A stretch of DNA of 5,155 nucleotides from contig CABUUD010000120.1 of the NCBI GenBank assembly GCA_902494585.1, positions 1 through 5,155 of the forward strand, given 5' to 3'. A program made the translations under genes and the position numbers. Numbering within the stretch: the first letter of the stretch is position 1; every line of letters starts with the position of its first letter. The stretch is from an uncultured Collinsella sp. Lineage in GTDB: Bacteria > Actinomycetota > Coriobacteriia > Coriobacteriales > Coriobacteriaceae. Below the pieces are notes generated by a model. That model did not search any database. It had not been told where the DNA came from and saw only the letters and a program-made list of their open reading frames with translations. Below, in pieces: positions 5,048 to 5,155 of the stretch.

Positions 5048-5155
5048 CTATTTGGCAAGGTGTTTTTTAGAATCCATTTTGCGCTCGGCCTCGAACGCCT
5101 GCCTGTCCCAATTGAGCGGGAGCCCCGCCTCGACCCACGCCTCGTAGGCCCTCCT
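5048..5155 (-). CDS. 3' end of an unrecognised minus-strand gene (35 C-terminal residues)
   Basis: The minus strand reads an open frame from the right edge to a TAG at 5048-5050. The 35 visible residues begin RRAYEAWVEAGLPLNWD and end in a lysine-rich tail, KMDSKKHLAK. Codon use is GC-biased at third positions up to about residue 25 and AT-richer in the last ten codons. The sequence is hydrophilic and probably helical (AYEAWVEAG, RQAFEAERK), with no membrane segment. I do not recognise the family. The gene converges on the dehydrogenase gene, and its transcript would run into the inverted repeats at 4982-5033. Confidence 0.6.
   Translation of the reverse strand, partial: RRAYEAWVEAGLPLNWDRQAFEAERKMDSKKHLAK

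Overview
The window looks like chromosomal DNA of a GC-rich Gram-positive anaerobe. My best guess is a Coriobacteriia actinobacterium of the Collinsella type. The evidence is the strong G/C preference at third codon positions, AAAGGGG- and AAGAAGG-type ribosome binding sites, a GTG start codon, and a T-box leader ending in an intrinsic terminator in front of ileS. The organism assignment is an inference; there is no rRNA or other phylogenetic marker here.

Layout, left to right. Positions 1-284 hold a possible 5' fragment of a minus-strand gene at the edge, an AT-richer spacer and a strong hairpin terminator (176-214) that ends the ileS transcript. Positions 285-3086 (minus) encode a full-length type-1 isoleucyl-tRNA synthetase of 933 aa. 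Positions 3087 to about 3430 (minus) are its leader: a T-box riboswitch with an AUC (Ile) specifier, Stem I, Stem III, an antiterminator and a competing terminator. Positions of about 3430-3560 form a short divergent promoter region. Positions 3573-4655 (plus) encode a 360-aa iron/zinc-containing alcohol dehydrogenase-fold oxidoreductase (GldA / HcxA-like), followed by a perfect 16-bp-stem terminator. Positions 4708-5047 have no convincing gene but contain two more terminator-like hairpins and a run of inverted repeats. Positions 5048-5155 (minus) are the 3' end of an unrecognised gene that converges on the dehydrogenase.

How it works together. ileS appears to be a single-gene transcription unit controlled by the charging state of tRNA-Ile. 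Uncharged tRNA would pair its GAU anticodon with the AUC specifier and its 3' ACCA end with the UGGU of the antiterminator bulge, preventing termination upstream of ileS. The dehydrogenase is transcribed divergently from the same intergenic region and has no evident functional link to ileS. I did not find a clearly new multi-gene system. The items most worth a second look are the aberrant T-box bulge sequence and the highly folded, gene-free stretch at 4880-5033.
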